A stretch of 64,000 nt of DNA from Capsicum annuum (lineage: Eukaryota; Streptophyta; Magnoliopsida; Solanales; Solanaceae), in the NCBI RefSeq assembly GCF_002878395.1, contig NC_061122.1, positions 76,260,117-76,324,116 of the forward strand, given 5' to 3'. How positions within the stretch are numbered: position 1 is the stretch's first letter; each line of letters opens with the position of its first letter. Positions 11,670 to 23,870 of the stretch are shown piece by piece. The position numbers were made by a program, and so were the translations under genes. The notes beneath the pieces were generated by a model. The model saw only the letters and a program-made list of their open reading frames with translations, had not been told where the DNA came from and did not search any database.

Positions 11670-13270
11670 CTACCTTAGCAGAGTCAAACAACCTAACCCC
11701 AGTCTATCCAAACAATGTACATCATGAGCCAACTCTTTCTTACCTTCTACCACATGCGAAACACTACCCATGGACACTCTACTTAGGGCACCTGCCACAA
11801 TATTGGCCTTGCTCAGATGGTACAACACACTCATATCATAGTCCTTTAACAATTCTAACCATCGTCTCTGCCTAAGATTCAATTCTCTCTAGGTAAACAC
11901 ATACTGCAGACTCTTATGATCAGTGAAAACATCAACATGGACACCATACAAATAGTGTCTCCAGATTTTCAAAGAAAACACAACAGCAGCCAACTCAAGG
12001 TCATGGGTGGGGTAATTTTTCTCATGGGGTTTCAACTATCTAGAAGCATAAGCTATCACCTTACCCTTATGCATAATACACAACCCAACCCAACTCTCAA
12101 AGCATCACAATACACCACAAAACGATTAACACCATCAGGCAAAGTCAAAACAGGGGCTGAAGTGAATCGAGTCTTCAACTCCTGAAATCTCTTCTCACAA
12201 GTTTCGAACCATAAGAACTTTACTTTCTTTTGGGTCAACAGAGTCATAGGAGACACTATAGAGGAGAAACCCTTAACAAAACGGTGGTAATAGCCAACTA
12301 AACCCAAGAAATTTTGGATATCAGTTGGAGAAATAGGTCTAGGCAAATTTCTAACAGCTTCAGTCTTTTGGGGGTCAACTCTAATACCCTCGGAAGAAAT
12401 GATATGACCCAAAAAAGCAACTGACCTTAGCCAAAACTCACATTTATTAAACTTGTCAAACAACTTGTGATCTCTAAGGGTTTGTAAGACAGTTCAGAGA
12501 TAATCAGAATGTTCATCCTCACTATGGGAGTACACCAGTATATCATCGATGAACACTATGACAAACATATCCAGATATGGTCTGAAAACTCAATTGATGA
12601 GGTCCATGAAAGTTGCTGGGGCATTAGTTAGCCCGAAAAACATAACAAGAAACTCAAAATGGCTACAACGAGTTCAGAAAGTAGTTTTTAGGATGTCACA
12701 CTCCTTAACTTTGAGTTGATGATAGCCGGAACGAAGGTCTATCTTTGAGAAATAACTTGCCCCATGCAATTGGTCAAACAAATCATCTATTCTTAGAAGG
12801 GGTTACTTATTTTTTATGGTGACTTTATTCAGTTGGCGGAAATCAATGCACTTACGTAAAGAGCCATCTTTATTTCTCACAAACTACACAGGAGCACCCC
12901 AAGGAGAAACACTAGGCCTTATGAAACCCTTATCTAGTAGATCTTTGAGTTGCTCTTTTAAATTCTTAAGTTCTGCAGGGTCCATATGGTAAGGAGGAAT
13001 AGAAATGGGCTAAGTATCAGGAAGAAGATCAATCCTAAACTCTATCTCTCTATTAGGAGGTATCCATGGGAAATCATCCATAAAGACATCAGAAAACTCA
13101 TTGATGACATTAACATACTAGAGAGTTGGAGTCTCAGACTTAGTATCTTTGACTCTAACCAAATGGTAAATACACTCCTTGGAAATAAGCTTTCTAGCTT
13201 TGAGGTAAGAGATAAAATGACTATTGGGTGACACAGAATACCCAGACCACTCAAACACGGATGCACCCAG
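11670..13270 (-). pseudogene. Element B reverse transcriptase and RNase H, broken
   Basis: Read on the minus strand, RT begins beyond 13,000 with the ISIPPYR-like linker. The catalytic F-I-D-D is intact near 12,543-12,555, followed by thumb sequence KFNKCEFWLRSVAFLGHIIS and the TDIQNFLGLVGYYHRFVKGF block (12,056-12,463). RNase H starts at VVYCDALRVGLGCVL and ends near 11,700 with the KANIVAGALSRVSMGSVSHV block; here the usual VADALSR reads VAGALSR, losing an aspartate. Several stops and frame shifts are present. Confidence 0.88.
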
Positions 13271-13273
13271 AAA

Positions 13274-13420
13274 CTAAAACTTGACCACTCTAGTCCGACA
13301 ATCAATAGAGCCATAAGAAGAATACAGCCAGTCCATACCCAGAATCACATCAAAATCTACCATGTCTAACTCAATCAGATCAGCCAACAGGATTCTATGA
13401 AGAACGGTAACAGGACATTT
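13274..13420 (-). pseudogene. Element B protease, C-terminal remnant
   Basis: The minus strand reads CPVTVLHRILLADLIELDMV followed by DFDVILGMDWL, the C-terminal half of a Ty3/gypsy aspartic protease. The active-site half is absent: upstream of about 13,420 the sequence is the untranslated leader. This marks the junction of the deletion that removed gag. Confidence 0.85.
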
Positions 13421-13587
13421 TAAGCACGATAGACTTCTGAAAGAAAGAATCACACTTTTTCCTAAAACATATTGTAGCCTCTTGCTCATAAATGTGGAGC
13501 GCTACACACCAATGATTAAGACTCTACTTAACGCAGCTTGTCAGACTTCCTAGGACACCTTAAAACCTTAGGCTCTGATACCAAGTT
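13421..13587 (-). other. Element B leader and primer-binding site
   Basis: The reverse complement of 13,571-13,583 is TGGTATCAGAGCC, a perfect initiator-Met-tRNA primer site four bases from the LTR. The rest is the short leader, containing the ATGAGCAAGAGGCTACA wording seen in related leaders. Confidence 0.9.
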
Positions 13588-15994
13588 TGTAACGCCCTGG
13601 AAAATGGGTCCCAAAGCGTCACACGGTGTTTGATGCTATGAGTAGCCCCAAGCTAACCCTTTGAGCCATATTCATTCAGTTCAATACAAACCAACAGGGT
13701 TTTCATAAATAACCCTCAAATATCAATAGAGTAATCATCATCCAAGAATAAAAGAATTTCAGAAAGATAACTATATACGACTTATTAGTCAACTCCCAAC
13801 ATCTATACTAGTCTGATAAGCCTTTAAGAAAATTAATAAAACCAGCGAGCCATTGAGACATGCCTCAACTGACTCATACTCAGTTATCAAATGTAAACAA
13901 TTTCATGAAACCAACATCAGACATCACATCCTCGGAACATAAGGACTCACCATGACAGAGGATGCAGAATAGCATGCCCGAAGAATCACTGTCAAACCTA
14001 GAACTGAGCACCTGAACCTACATTCCTAGAAAATGCAGCCCACATCTAAAGATGTAGGTCAGTACCATGGAAAGAAATTGAGTATATCAGGGTGTATGCA
14101 GTTGTATAAACATCATCATCATAAATATTTATAAGAAATATGCAGGATGTATAAACGACTCACATAGCCCGAAGAAAATCATCATAATCATGAGAATAAG
14201 TACAATAACACATGTGAGTCATCATATAATTTGTCAATCACTTTCAGTTCATCAATAATATCAATTCTCATAATGTAAATATCATTTAAATCTTTCGAAA
14301 GAATAACTTTCACAATTCCACATTCAAATTACATCACCATTCACCATAGATACAAGGAAACACACACACTGGGAAATCCTATAATCGACATAAACCATGT
14401 AAGCTACAAGGAGTCCAACGTATAACCCACATTGGGGAGAGCTGTCCTATCCTTGCCATTGGATTAGGACTATTGATATCAAATCCACACAAACTAGTGA
14501 TCACTATATAAATCAGCCTCAGGCTCACTCCTATGAGGGCACGTAGTTCTAGTGAAGTAAGGTCTCTTTATACCTCCCACTCGGTGCTAAAGATTTCTCC
14601 CAGGCTTAGCTCAGATCATTTCAAAGAAAATCCATAACAAAACAATTTTAGTAATATATAAATATACATCAGGAGCCATCATGCTTCCCATCTATCAAAA
14701 TCAACCACGTTGTGGATTTCTTTCACTCTCGAGTTCAAAACAACTCCGTTAAAATCAAAAGGTCAAATCATTCAAAATATCTTAAATATTCAACATCAAT
14801 GTGCTTATATCATGCACTTTCTAAAAAAAAACACAACTTTCAATGGAGATTCATGACCCAAATATCAAAATCATGATAAATATCGTTCAAGATTCATGCT
14901 TTATATCTCCACACATGTAAATTCATCTTTCTAAATCATAAATATCAAGATTTCATAATAATCATCATAAGATATGGGTTCATGCTTTAAATTCATAAAA
15001 ATTAAATAAAAATCATGCCTTTGTAAAGAAAATTACTTTTGGGCACAAGAACGAAAGAGAGTACTTGTTGAAAAATCTCACATACCTTGAATGATGAACT
15101 TTAGATCGATACTCATTTTTGAGATATTAATCGTGCCTTTGAATGATGGTTCTTGGAGTTCTTGAACTAGGAACTTGGAATCTTGAATAAATTTGCAGAA
15201 TTAATGGTGAACTTTGGAGGTTCTTGAAGATGGATGTAGGAGCTTAGGGTTTTCTTTTTGAGGAAATTTGATGAAATATAACATATAATGCTTCTAATAG
15301 TCTTTAATATAGAGTTTGGACAGATTTTGGGTGAGGGGGAATGACCAAAATGCCCCTAAAAAATAAATAATTCTCGAATATGTCCTTTGGTGCATAATTT
15401 TGATAGTCTGAAGTAGATAAACCATAACGTTTTACTTCGATATCCAAATTAGATTAAACCAATTTCATTAGAAAGATGACTCTCATACATTTCCATTGAT
15501 ATATAGTAGCTCACCCAGATCATTGTGTACGAGGAGTTATGATCGTTTGAAGTTGACCAAAAAATTTGCTTTTGATCGGCTGAAGTAGATCGACCATAAC
15601 TTTTTGCTCTGATAGAAAAATTGGATAAAACCAATTTCATTGGAAAGAGGACTCGCGGATATTTCCGTTGATATATAGTAGATAACCCAGATCATTATGT
15701 ACAAAGAGTTATGATCATTTAAATTTGGAGCAAAAATACGCCAGGCCTCAGTACTTTTTCCTGCACGTTTTACTGTTCATTACTATTCATGGTTCGATCG
15801 GAAAGTTCATAACTCTTTGCTCGGGTGTCCATTTTGGATGATCCACATATCATTGGAAAGATTATTTGATACTCTACACAATGGTGTGTCATAATCAAGA
15901 CATTTCGCACGGAAAATTTATAATTCATTATAGAAGATAGAACCCAACATGTTTATGCACAAAATTTCAATGAAAAATTTCCTGGGGTATTACA
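13588..15994 (-). repeat. 5' LTR of element B
   Basis: Spans TGTAACGCCC to GGGGTATTACA; pairs with 7,561-9,977. An 8-bp indel (near 8,175 versus 14,188) and scattered substitutions separate the two. It lies next to the primer site, so it is the 5' LTR. No gene inside. Confidence 0.92.
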
Positions 15995-16118
15995 TTTATA
16001 TAGATTTATACTTGTTGTTCAATTGCTTATGAGTTATGCCAGTATAAGGGTTAGCTTGGGGTCACTTTTGATCCTAAGCACCGTGTGATATCTTGGGACC
16101 CAATTTTGGGGCGTTACA
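15995..16118 (+). repeat. 3' LTR of element A, last part
   Basis: Continues LTR A after element B; it begins with the right TTTAT copy and ends GGGGCGTTACA at 16,118. It matches 1,751-1,872. Confidence 0.92.
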
Positions 16119-17543
16119 GATAGAAATACTCATCTCTATTTTCAAATATATGTTTATAAGGTTTAAATGTGTTTTAACACTAGTTTGGTTCAAATTGGTC
16201 ATTTAGAGTCTAGACGAGAAAACAAATTCTAGGTTGATTTTTTAGTTCTTCGTTGGGAATGTTGCATTATTGTAAGCTCTGATTCATTATGTTTAAAACT
16301 ATAAGTCGTGGTGTGTCAATTAGGATGACACATGAAGGATTTACAAGCTTCAATTCATGTAGAAACATCACAAAAAGGCTTGGAGTGGATCCACAAAAGA
16401 ACAAGATTCAATGTGACAAAAATAGAATTCTTAGGAACTTATTGGCGCATCGAGTTGAAGGGTAAGAAGGAAAAGGATGATTTCTAGAATCTCAAAACAA
16501 TAGAATCAGATCGCGATGAGAGGAAGATCATAAAGTGGTATATTCAAGTAGCTCAACACAATTAGGCAGCACCGCAACACTTATAGTGGTTCGGGCATAT
16601 CACGATGTATAGAAGTATAAAAGCATGAATATTTTTACCAAACTATAAAAGGAACATGTGGGGTCAATTAAAAACACTTTTGATATCTTGAGATTTGAGA
16701 GAAGGTAGCTACACATGGAAATTAGATGTTATTATCAATTGTTTTAGCATTTTAATAGATTTGACCATGAATTCAATTACTAGGATGATAATTATGCCAA
16801 TTGGTGGCTAAATACCCCCTTTCCTGGGTTAAGGCCAAGAACATCTTTTCTATTGTTTTGAATTGATTTCATTTTGATTTCTTATCATATTTGGTTGTGT
16901 GTTCATCCTTGTTTTAATTGTTTTAAGGATAGCGCACCCTTAGAATATATATATATATATATATATTATTGACCTTTTGATCTTGGGAAGGGGAATAGGA
17001 GGATAGAATATAGGGATGAACAATGTAGGGTTCATATTCTTTTATGAAATAAGGAATTAAAATAAGCATCTAGGACAGGGATGTACCTAGAAACCTTACT
17101 AAATTCATAAGTAGGATGATAGATTTAAGCACTTAACTTGATTATTACATCCCCATTCAATGATGTAGTTACAATGACCAAGTTAGGTAAATGATTAGAG
17201 GTCGGAGACCATGATCATACAAGGAACCCTACGAATCAACAACCAAAATAAGTAATCTAACGAATGAATTTCCATACCATAGTAAGACTGTTTGAATTGC
17301 CTTAACCCTAGTTTTTCCACCATTGATTGTCTCAAGTCTTTACATTGCATACTTTTTACTTTATTTTAGTTTATATAATCCAAATTCTTTTTGGTTACTT
17401 CACTTTAAGATAACCTAAATAAGTTAACTAGAATTTGATAGTTGATTGAACATGTCTCTTTTGGATCGATACTTGGATTTCTTTAAGGTCATTATAGTAC
17501 TAGGTAGACCATGTACACTTTTGTGTGTGCTTGGGCTTTGTCA
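16119..17543 (+). repeat. 5' LTR of element D, left end lost to element A
   Basis: GATAGAAATACTCATCTC at 16,119 matches GATATAAATGTTCATCTC at 21,988, about 84 bp into the 3' LTR. Alignment then continues to the LTR end just before the primer site. No gene inside. Confidence 0.82.
16945..16966. repeat. AT dinucleotide microsatellite
   Basis: About eleven AT units inside the 5' LTR of D; the 3' LTR has only a short ATATAT at the matching place (about 22,818), so it expanded after insertion. Confidence 0.9.
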
Positions 17544-17547
17544 TGTT

Positions 17548-17568
17548 TTTGCGCCGTTGTCGGGGACA
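17548..17568 (+). promoter_or_regulatory. Primer-binding site of element D
   Basis: TTTGCGCCGTTGTCGGGGA follows the 5' LTR. The GCGCCGTTGCCGGGGA wording is characteristic of Athila-type elements, whose primer is usually given as tRNA-Asp. Confidence 0.8.
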
Positions 17569-17689
17569 TGTAATTTGGCAACTATTTTATTTTTAGTTTT
17601 GATTTTTTGATTACATTAGTGTTTTACGCTTGGTCTTGGTTTTGTATTTGAAGAAAACAGGTTTTCAAAGTAGTAAGCTGGTAAGGAAT

Positions 17690-18990
17690 CATGAATTGGT
17701 TGAACCAAGCTCCGAACTCGAGCATCTCTCCCATCAATAAAGGGGAGAATCAATCCTTCTTCCCCAAATTCCATAAATAAAAGAAGATCAAGAAAATCCT
17801 ACTCCAATGGCTAAAGAACAACTAGCTCGTAGGACAGTTAGAGAAGTGGCAATTCCAATTCCAATAAATTTGACCTCCCCATTTTAGTAACCAGCTGCTG
17901 GAGGCAGTTTTGAGCTGAACTAGAATATGGTGTAGCTTCTGATCAGCAGTGGTTAGTTCATCAGGCTTTCACATAAAGATCCATAGGTTCAGATATAATT
18001 TTTTCTAGAAATCAATGACATATTAATCCATATGGGTATGAAAACTAACTATGTGAGGATGACATTATTCCTCTTCTCACCGTTGGGAAAGCAAAAAATT
18101 GTTGAATGCTGAGCCAACAAATTAAATAATGACATTAGATGGCTTACCCCTGAAGTTTTTTATCTGATTCTTCGTATCTGAAAAGACTACAACACTTTGC
18201 AGTGAGATTGTGTGCTTTAAATTGAAGTCAGATGTGAATCTATATCATGCTTGGAGTGGTTTAAGGCACTTCTTTTGGATTGTCTAACCATTAATAGTCA
18301 AATGAGTTATTAGCTCATACTATTATAGAGGCACATGAAAATAAAACAAAGATTTTCCTAGATTCAGCTATAGGTGGTCAAGCTCTAAAGATGACGTACG
18401 ATAAGATGTACACTTTGTTGAACCATATTTCCCAAGAGAATCTCGAGTGGCATTCTAATTCTTAAAATGATACAAAGAGGGTTGTAGGTGTATTGGAGAT
18501 GGACCAATTTACTGCTATATCTTCCTAGATCTCTGCATTGAAATATTAGATAAGTGGTCTAAAGTTAGGAGTTGCACAGCCTTCAACCACAGTTATTGCA
18601 ATCCAATAAGATGGAAGTTGTTGTGACATTTGTGGAATAGTATCCATTCAGCGGCTATGTGTGCTTCCAATCCTGAGTCTGTGATGTATGTGGGAAATGC
18701 TTAAAGGTATAATAATGGGAATGCCTACAACATAAAGTGCACAGCCTACAACCACAGTTAATGTAATCTAATAAGCTGAAAGTTGTTGTGACATTTGTGG
18801 AATAGTGGCCATTCAGCTGCTACGTGTGTTTCCAATCCTGAGTCTATGATGTATGTGGGAAATGCTAAAAGGTAGAATAATGGGAACACCTACAACATGA
18901 AGTGGTAGACTTATCCAATGAACCAGCCATGCAACGCCTAACCACATGCTTAAGAAAATCAGTCAACTAGCAACTTAGAAGAGATGATGA
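17690..18990 (+). pseudogene. Element D gag remnant
   Basis: Scattered frames retain Athila gag features: a capsid-like segment around 18,050-18,200 and an NPESVMYVGNA motif following a degenerate cysteine cluster around 18,620-18,700. Stops occur every few dozen codons. A 165-bp tandem duplication covers the cysteine/NPES region. No intact protein is possible; assignment rests on short motifs and position after the primer site. Confidence 0.65.
18574..18903 (+). repeat. 165-bp tandem duplication in element D gag
   Basis: GCACAGCCTTCAACCACAGT at 18,574 recurs at 18,739 as GCACAGCCTACAACCACAGT, and the copies stay aligned to AACAT(A/G)AAGTG at their ends. 165 is a multiple of three, so the duplication would have kept the frame. 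The copies now differ at about 16 positions. Confidence 0.88.
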
Positions 18991-19115
18991 AACCAATTCT
19001 AGCTAATAAAACATTGTTGGCTATAGATGTAAAGAAATAACAAGCGCTCACTAGAAGCTTAGAGTTGCAGTTGAGCTAGTGACAGTAGACACTAAATACT
19101 AGGACTGTAGGTGGT

Positions 19116-20250
19116 TTGCTAAGGGATAATGAATCTCCTACACAAGTAATGGCAATAACTTTGAGTGGTGGGAATGATCTTAATGAAGAACCTCAAAAGA
19201 AAAATAAGGAAGTAGATGTAGATTTGACTCTCGAAGGGTTAAATAACCAAGATACTGAAAAGTGTAGGAAGTATGAGTACTCTAGAGGAAAATTTGATCA
19301 AGTAGTGAAGAAGATCCCATAACTACCTTTCCCAGAGAAGCATATAATGGAATAAAAGGATGCATGCTTCAAGAAGTTCTTTGACATGTTCAGAGAGCTA
19401 CATACTAACCTACCTCTTTTAGATATTTGTAGGGAATGCCCAAGTATGATGAGTACTTGAGGGATGTGGTGGCTAAGAAAGTTAAGTTATGGGATGTGGA
19501 AGCTGTAGCACTCACTGAGGAGTGTAGCTTTGTGGTGACTCAAATGATGCCCAAAAAGCTCAAGGACCCTAGGAAGTTTACTCTCCCCATTCACATTGGA
19601 AACAATGAGGTACTGTAGGCACTTAGTGATTTATGGGCAAGTATAAACTTGATTCCCATATATTTGTTCAATACATTGACCTTGGGGGAGCTTATACAGA
19701 GCTTTGTACTAGTACAGCTGGCAAACTGGACCACAGCCCATCCTGAAGGCATAATAGTGGATGTTCTCATAAAGGTTGATTAGTTTATTATTCTTGTTGA
19801 CTTTATTATTTTAAATTTTTAGGCAAATAAAAGAGTACAAGTAATATTGGGACATCGTTCCTTAGTGATGGGAGAAACATTGATCGATGTGAGAGCGGGT
19901 ATACTCACAATAAGGTTGGAGGATGAAGAGGCTATTTTTAGAGTGTACAAACTGCTTAACACACTATCCCACTATAAAGAATTATGCATGATTACTTTTG
20001 TGGAATGGGATAAGTGTGGGTAGTGAAGACTATTCCAAGAAAGACCTCTTTGGACTGCACATTGAGAACCCTAAGCCTTAACCACTAGAGCCAGACATAA
20101 TGCAGATTTATGAGCCTAAAAAGGCTAAAGTTGAGAAAGCTGTTGACCTTGAGAGTGCACACTCAAGAGGTCAGAAATGAATAAGAAGATAGCCTCCTAG
20201 TGTGAGGAAAAAGATGAAGGAATATGGATGAGTCGTACATGGGTCATGCC
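19116..20250 (+). pseudogene. Element D gag-protease linker and aspartic protease remnant
   Basis: A 68-codon frame (19,116-19,322) rich in Glu, Lys and Asn precedes 19,436-19,618, which reads MPKYDEYLRDV, then ALTEECS and KLKDPRKFTLPIHIGN, the conserved entry into Athila protease. Further on (about 19,830-19,960) VILGHRSLVMGETLIDVRAG matches the C-terminal ILGRPFLATG..LIDV block of these proteases. The active-site segment between them is frame-broken. After about 20,150 pol is missing. Confidence 0.78.
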
Positions 20251-21903
20251 GTAACACTAAATTAGGCACTATTTGGGAGGCAACCCAAGTTAAGTAGGTA
20301 TTTTTTATTTTTAGTTTTTTGTTTTTACTTCCCTAGTTTATGTTTTTGTTGACTCATAGGTTAATGGGAAGTCTGAGTAACGAAAACTTAACTTAACTTG
20401 GATGTAAGAAGATGCTACTAGCTAGGCCTAGAGGCCTCAGGGAGTATTTCTATCTCTACTTTTCTGTATAATTTGGTGATAAAGTAGATTTTTATGTGTG
20501 GGGTGGGGAAATTCACATTTTCCCATTTTTAGGGTAAATTTAAAAATATTTGTGTTAAGAATAAGTGAGATGTTCTTGTTGGTGCTATAGTTGATTACAT
20601 GATACAAATGTTTTGGTTGTATTAGAGCATGTTGATTGTGTGAATTACTACGTTTAAGACTCTTAGGCCCATGTTTATGACTCTTTACTTTTTGGCTTAA
20701 TATAAATACATGATACTATTTAGCTGAGCATCTATGGTGATCCTACTTGAAGTTTTGCATGTGCCATATGCGTGTGAGGTATTTTTATATTCTTGTTTCA
20801 TGTAATGTGTAGAACATTCTTGGTTTGTGTGCAAAGAGAAATAAAGAGTGTGAGTTTTACAGGTAATATAGCCATTTCTTTCATAGCCTTGTTTTATAAC
20901 TTTTTGACCTACCTTTGTGTATAATCCTAGTAAGCCCCATTGAGCCTTTATCTTTTTATTTGGTATCTCATATGTATCCTATTCTCCTTCTCTAAATGTC
21001 CTTGATTCAATCAAAAACCTGCTAAGCACTTTAATGTAAAGACAAATCGAGTAAGGAATGTGAGATTGAAGAAGGAAGAGATAAAATTGAAGCCCTTTAA
21101 GTATTAACTATTGGTGTTCAAAAGAATTATTATGTTGTGAAGGGTGGGATTTTAGTAATGTAAAGAAAACAAATTTGTTCAAATTAAATGAGTTATGCAT
21201 ATAATACTCCCACCATAGTGTATGAAAATGAGGTTAATAAGAAGGGGTGAAAACAAAGGAATGGGGTATACAAAAATGGTATGATTTGGTTGTTAGAGTT
21301 TAATTGAATGTATAAAGTGATGTATTAAAGCACTTAGGGAAGATAGTCACTATTAAGAAAAATAGTTACTACCCATTCCTTAGCCTACCTTGCAACTACT
21401 AACGACCAAAGACCTTTTTATCCTAAGCTTTATCATTCTGATATTAGTGGAGTGCTACACAAAGGGCAAGCCTATTATTCATTATGTGTAACTTGTGAAT
21501 TCTTTGTTAGAGTGAGAATAACTTAATTATTGCACCCATTCTATTATAAATTGCATTTATATGAGTTATTATGGGTAACTCTCTTCTTGTGAGGGCATAT
21601 AGTCGATGAATATGTGTGATTTGTAATGATGTCTTCTATTGAGCAATTAGCATGAGTTTCAATTGTGACTCACCAACTCTTCTATTGGTGAGTCAATTGT
21701 TGAGGCTAGGATGTTTTAGAGTAGTGTTTTTTAACTTTCAATTGTGTACATAAAATGCTTAGTGTTGAAACTTGCTTCTTTTATAGTCATTGTAGTACTA
21801 TCTTCAATGTCTTTCTTGTAGTAGAAGTGTAGAGTCTCCTCAACTTATGATGTTCATAGTGAAGAGTTGTTCGATGACGAATAAGGCTTTAAGTATGGGG
21901 TGG
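20251..21903 (+). other. 3' non-coding region of element D
   Basis: Starts just after a GGGAGGCAACCCAAGTTAAG segment that is also found at the end of element F pol (near 41,775). About 1.6 kb of AT-rich sequence with no motif follows, up to a purine run (GTATGGGGTGGTGAGG) before the LTR. Confidence 0.65.
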
Positions 21904-23397
21904 TGAGGTTGGGTGTATTTATGCACTCTAGTGTGGTTATCCTAGATTACTCAGCCTTGTTTTGAGGACAATTCATGTGATTTATGTGATATAAATGTTC
22001 ATCTCAATGTTCAAATATGTTTTTAAAAGGTTTAAAGATATTTTCACACAAATTGGGTTCAAATTGGTCATTTAGAGACTAGACAAGAAAACGAATATTC
22101 TTGGTTTAGTTTTTAGATCATCATCGAGGATGTTATGTTGTTGTGAGCTCTAATTCATTGACTTTTATACAATTGAAGGATTGGTAAGTCGATTATGAAG
22201 ATACATGAAGGATGTAAAAGGCTTCAAATCATGTGGAAACATCACAAAACGTTTTGGAGAGGATCCATGAAAGAAGAAGAGGCAATGTGACAAAATCAAA
22301 ATACCTAGGAGCTCATTGGTGCATTGCGATGATAGGGAAAAAGGCAATGGCTGATTTCCAGAAACTTAACATGATAACATTGTGTCCGATGAGAGGAGGA
22401 TCATGAAGTTCCACATTCCAGCGGCTTAATACGATTAGGGTACGTCGCGATGCTTATAGCAGTGAGGGCATTACTGCAACACAGTGAAGTATAAAAGAGG
22501 GAATATTTTTGGTCACCTATAAAAGGAACAAGTGGGTTCAATTAAAAATACTTCTGATATCTTGGTACTAGCAAGGAGGCGGTTGCACATAAAAAATAGG
22601 TTTTATTATCAATTATTTTATCATTTTAATAGATGTGATCATGAATTCAAATACTTGGATGGTGATTGTGTCAATTAGTGGTTACACACCCCCTTTCTAG
22701 GGTTAAGGAAAAGAACATATTTGCTATTGTTTTGAATTTATTTTATTTTGATTTCTTTTCATATTTGGTCGTGTGTTCTTCATTGTTTTAAATTTTGTAA
22801 GGATTACGCACCCTTAGAATATATATGGACCTTTTGACCTCGGGAGTGGAATTGAAAGATAGAACATTGGGATTAACAAAGTAAGGTTCTTATTTTTTTT
22901 TTTTTTAAATAAGGAATTTGAATTAGCATCTAGAATAGGGATGTACCTAGAAGTCTTACTAGATTCACATGTAGGATGATAGCTTTAAAAACTTAATTAG
23001 ATTATTACATCCCTACTTAATGATGTAGTTGTAATGTCGAAGTTAGGCGAATGATTATAGATCGGGGGACCATGATTATGCAATGAACCCTACGAATCAA
23101 CAACCAAGATATATAATCTAACAAATGATGTTCAATAGTGTAGTAAGACTGTTCTAAGTGCCTTAACCCTGGGCTTTCCTCTATTGATTGTCTCAAGTCT
23201 TTACTTTACATATTGTTTACTTTATTTTAGTTTATAATATCCAAATTATTTTTGTTAATTCACATCATGTTAATCTAAATAAGTGAACTAGAATTTGATA
23301 ATAGTTTTAACAAGTTATAATGGGATCGATACTTGGCTTTCTTTAAGGCAACTATATTACATGGTAGAACATGTACACTTGCATTTACGCTGTAACA
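21904..23397 (+). repeat. 3' LTR of element D
   Basis: Pairs with 16,119-17,543. The start is placed at the TGAGGTTGGGTGTATT segment after the purine run, within about 6 bp, and the end at the GCTGTAACA segment. It holds a 17-base poly-T run near 22,888. No gene inside. Confidence 0.75.
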
Positions 23398-23870
23398 TTA
23401 GAACAGGTTGTATGCTCTCTAGACTCGACATGATTAGGAAAGTTCTCCTAAAGTGATTACAGGTACATGACAAGTCTTTAATCTTCACGTTTATGTTTTA
23501 TTTTATCCTAAAGATTCACTTTCTTTTGTGATTCCTAATATAGCCATCAATTTTAGTGTCAGTCCCAAAACATTAGCAGAACTTTTATCAGTGTCTAACC
23601 CAGTAGGTAAATCTAAAATAGCCAGATGGGTATACAGAAATTGCCCAGCATAGTATCTAGGTAAATCAATTCTGCTGATCTTATGGAGTTAGATATGACT
23701 AATTTTGATGTCATTCTTGGCATGGATTTTCTCCACTCATGCTATGCCTCAGTTGACTGTAAAAATAGATTCATTCAGTTTCAGTTTCCTAGTGGACCAA
23801 CTATTGAATGGAGGGGTAGTACTTTAATACCTAAATGTCAGTTTGTTTCCTATCTTAGAGCATGAAATAT
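23398..23870 (+). pseudogene. Element C aspartic protease, inactive
   Basis: Frames give VYVLF, then a Y-P-K-D where relatives have the catalytic D-P-G-A, then SLSFVIPNIAINFSVSPKTL. A stop and frame change follow, then MELDMTNFDVILGMDFLHS (23,683 on) and the usual STLIPKCQFVSYLRA end at 23,865. The active-site aspartate near 23,504 is replaced by tyrosine, so even the unbroken part could not cut. Confidence 0.85.

Larger units (their letters stand above)
7561..15994 (-). mobile_element. Element B: gag-less Tekay-like Ty3/gypsy retrotransposon
   Basis: A complete insertion of 8,434 bp: LTRs of 2,417 and 2,407 bp, primer site, polypurine tract and a 5-bp target duplication. The internal region is only about 3.6 kb. 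Read on the minus strand it goes straight from the untranslated leader into the C-terminal half of protease, so gag and the protease active site have been deleted. RT, RNase H, integrase and a chromodomain-like tail follow, all broken. The integrase wording (HPQTDGQTERN, ALYGRKCRSPIGW) is typical of the Tekay/Del chromoviruses of plants. Confidence 0.93.
1..16118 (+). mobile_element. Element A: LTR retrotransposon without coding domains, split by element B
   Basis: A 5' LTR (left part outside the window), an initiator-Met-tRNA primer site, about 3.2 kb of internal DNA, a polypurine tract and a 3' LTR are seen in order. The 3' LTR is cut at 7,560 and resumes at 15,995, because element B lies inside it. 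No gag, protease, RT or integrase motif is visible in the internal part on either strand, so it resembles a large retrotransposon derivative that would need enzymes in trans. Position 1 matches 5,798 in the 3' LTR, so the true left end should lie about 726 bp outside the window. LTR identity is about 91-93% by eye. Confidence 0.85.
16119..23397 (+). mobile_element. Element D: Athila-like retrotransposon lacking RT and integrase
   Basis: A 5' LTR cut short by element A, a GCGCCGTTGTCGGGGA primer site, gag and protease remnants, a long 3' non-coding part and a complete 3' LTR are present. From the end of protease (about 20,150) the sequence passes within about 100 bp into the GRQPxx-like wording found at the end of Athila pol (compare element F near 41,770). 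RT, RNase H and integrase therefore seem deleted. LTRs are about 84% identical by eye, older than A and B. Confidence 0.8.

Noticed and set aside
10359..12185. Plus-strand frames of 80-110 codons across 10,359-12,185
   Set aside because: They lie opposite the integrase and RT frames of element B and have no motif; they are antisense shadows.
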